This document shows positions 44,923-45,855 of a stretch of DNA of 45,855 bases, in pieces. Made by a program: the position numbers and the translations under genes. Each line of letters begins with the position of its first letter. The stretch's first letter is position 1. The notes beneath the pieces were generated by a model. It was given only the letters and a program-made list of their open reading frames with translations, ran no database searches and had not been told where the DNA came from. Source of the DNA: Streptomyces afghaniensis 772 (GTDB taxonomy: Bacteria > Actinomycetota > Actinomycetes > Streptomycetales > Streptomycetaceae); the NCBI GenBank assembly GCA_000415505.1, contig KE354178.1, positions 1 through 45,855 on the forward strand. Reading direction: 5' to 3'.

Positions 44923-45855
44923 ATGGACCCGAACACCCGGGGACCCGAGGAGTACGGCCACGACGGCGACGAGCGGTCGCCGCGTCAGCGCCCGCCCAGG
45001 GAATCCCTCACACCCGACTTCAGTCAGCACGCGCCCGCGCTCGCCCGCACGGTGCAGCTCGTCTCCGGCGACTTCCTGCTGACCGTCAACCCCGTCGACG
45101 GCAGCGAGATAGAGGTCTGCCCGCCCGCCGAACGGCCCGCCCGGCCCGCGAAGCTCACGACGGCGGAGCGCGCCGAGGCGGAGCGCGCGGCCCGGCCGCC
45201 CGTTCCGCCCGGCCCCGCGCAGCCCAGCCTGCCGCTGCTGGCCCGCCAGGACGAACGCGAGCGACTCGTGCGCCTGCTCGCGCGCGGCCGCTCGGTCCGC
45301 CTCACCGGCCCCGCCGGCTGCGGCCGCACCCGTCTCCTCGACCTCGTGGGCGAGGACTGCTCCGACCTCGCCCCCGACGGCGTCGTCCGCCTGAACGGCT
45401 TCGGCCGCAGCTCCGGCGACCTGCTGTACGACCTCTTCTACGCGGTGTACAACGCCCCCCTGCACCGCCCGGAGCGGGACGAACTGCTCACCTTTGTCCG
45501 GGAGATCGGCGCGGTCGTCGTCGTCGACGACCTGGAGTTCGGCGGCGCCGCGCTCGACGAGCTGCTGGAAGCCACCCCCGAGTGCGCCTTCCTGCTCGGC
45601 GCCACGCCGGACGTGCCGGCGCCCTCCGCCGACGCCGCCGTCGAAGAGGTCTTCCTCGGCGGCCTGGAGCGCGCTGCCGGACTCGACCTGCTGGAACACG
45701 CCGTCGGCCGGTCCCTCACCGACGAGGAGTCCAACTGGGCGGGCGACCTCTGGTTCGAGTCCGAGGGCCTGCCGCTGCGCTTCGTGCAGGCCGGCGCCCT
45801 GCTGCGGCAGCGGGACCGGCTGCGCGCCGGGACGGGCGCCGTCGACGAGTTCGGC
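44923..45855 (+). CDS. Large P-loop ATP-binding protein, N-terminal part
   Basis: The gene runs off the right edge; 311 residues are visible without a stop. After a charged N-terminus (MDPNTRGPEEYG...) there is TVQLVSGDFLLTVNPVDGSEIE (about 46-67) and a P-loop ATPase domain from about residue 112. Walker A is GPAGCGRT (129-136), with Arg135 where Lys is normal. Walker B is AVVVVDDLEF. It resembles STAND/AAA-type ATPases in layout. GGGGGGC upstream of ATG 44923 fits a ribosome site. The 265-bp region before it has no gene; TAGATACTGT at 44778-44787 is a weak promoter candidate. Confidence 0.75.
   Translation, partial: MDPNTRGPEEYGHDGDERSPRQRPPRESLTPDFSQHAPALARTVQLVSGDFLLTVNPVDGSEIEVCPPAERPARPAKLTTAERAEAERAARPPVPPGPAQPSLPLLARQDERERLVRLLARGRSVRLTGPAGCGRTRLLDLVGEDCSDLAPDGVVRLNGFGRSSGDLLYDLFYAVYNAPLHRPERDELLTFVREIGAVVVVDDLEFGGAALDELLEATPECAFLLGATPDVPAPSADAAVEEVFLGGLERAAGLDLLEHAVGRSLTDEESNWAGDLWFESEGLPLRFVQAGALLRQRDRLRAGTGAVDEFG

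Overview
The window is high-GC DNA with the codon use, GTG/TTG starts, gene order and regulatory motifs of a Streptomyces chromosome. It matches the conserved core of that genus: ku/ligD, lysA-hom-thrC-thrB-rho, rpmE-prfA-prmC-sua5, atpIBEFHAGDC, chitinase C, and an hbd-STAS-ATPase group. Identification rests on recognising the protein families and gene order; no search was run.

Layout. 1-627 is the 3' part of a degenerate NERD-like gene with an apparent single-base frameshift. 668-2635 is a divergent pair for non-homologous end joining (LigD-type polymerase and Ku), followed by a decayed SDR gene. 2938-4652 is an XRE-cupin regulator divergent from azlC-azlD, with a palindrome over the likely azlC promoter. 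4678-6252 holds an Asp23-family protein, a TetR regulator and a small membrane protein, the last two sharing a region with two matched palindromes. 6485-7612 is an accessory patch: a DHFR/RibD-like gene, a broken integrase fragment pointing at the 3' end of a tRNA-Arg(CCG), and the tRNA terminator.

7776-17070 is amino-acid and transcription core: a receiver domain reading in frame into an ArgRS-derived protein that lacks the catalytic motif (NrtL), then lysA, hom, thrC, thrB and rho. 17183-20334 encodes a secreted trypsin-like protease with C-terminal VCBS-like repeats and an LCP cell-wall ligase. 20474-26937 holds rpmE (with a SigR-type promoter), prfA, prmC, sua5, a phosphatase-like protein without the usual nucleophilic cysteine, a glyA homologue and a WecA-type phosphoglycosyl transferase.

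27269-35059 is the complete F1Fo ATP synthase operon. A Rex-like operator lies upstream, a strong hairpin sits between atpD and atpC, and a long terminator hairpin follows atpC. 35190-45855 contains a DUF2550 protein, chitinase C with DasR-type repeats on a good promoter, a DesK/NarL-like two-component pair, two small membrane proteins, a cobalamin adenosyltransferase, an ABC-2 exporter with a divergent TetR, 3-hydroxybutyryl-CoA dehydrogenase, a STAS protein lacking the phosphorylatable serine, and the start of a large P-loop protein with Arg in place of the Walker A Lys.

The most interesting points are the NrtL/receiver arrangement beside tRNA-Arg and lysA, the three proteins that look catalytically or regulatorily altered (phosphatase-like, STAS, P-loop), and several well-formed regulatory sites (Rex, SigR, DasR, a paired TetR operator). 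I see no CRISPR array, intact insertion sequence or biosynthetic cluster.
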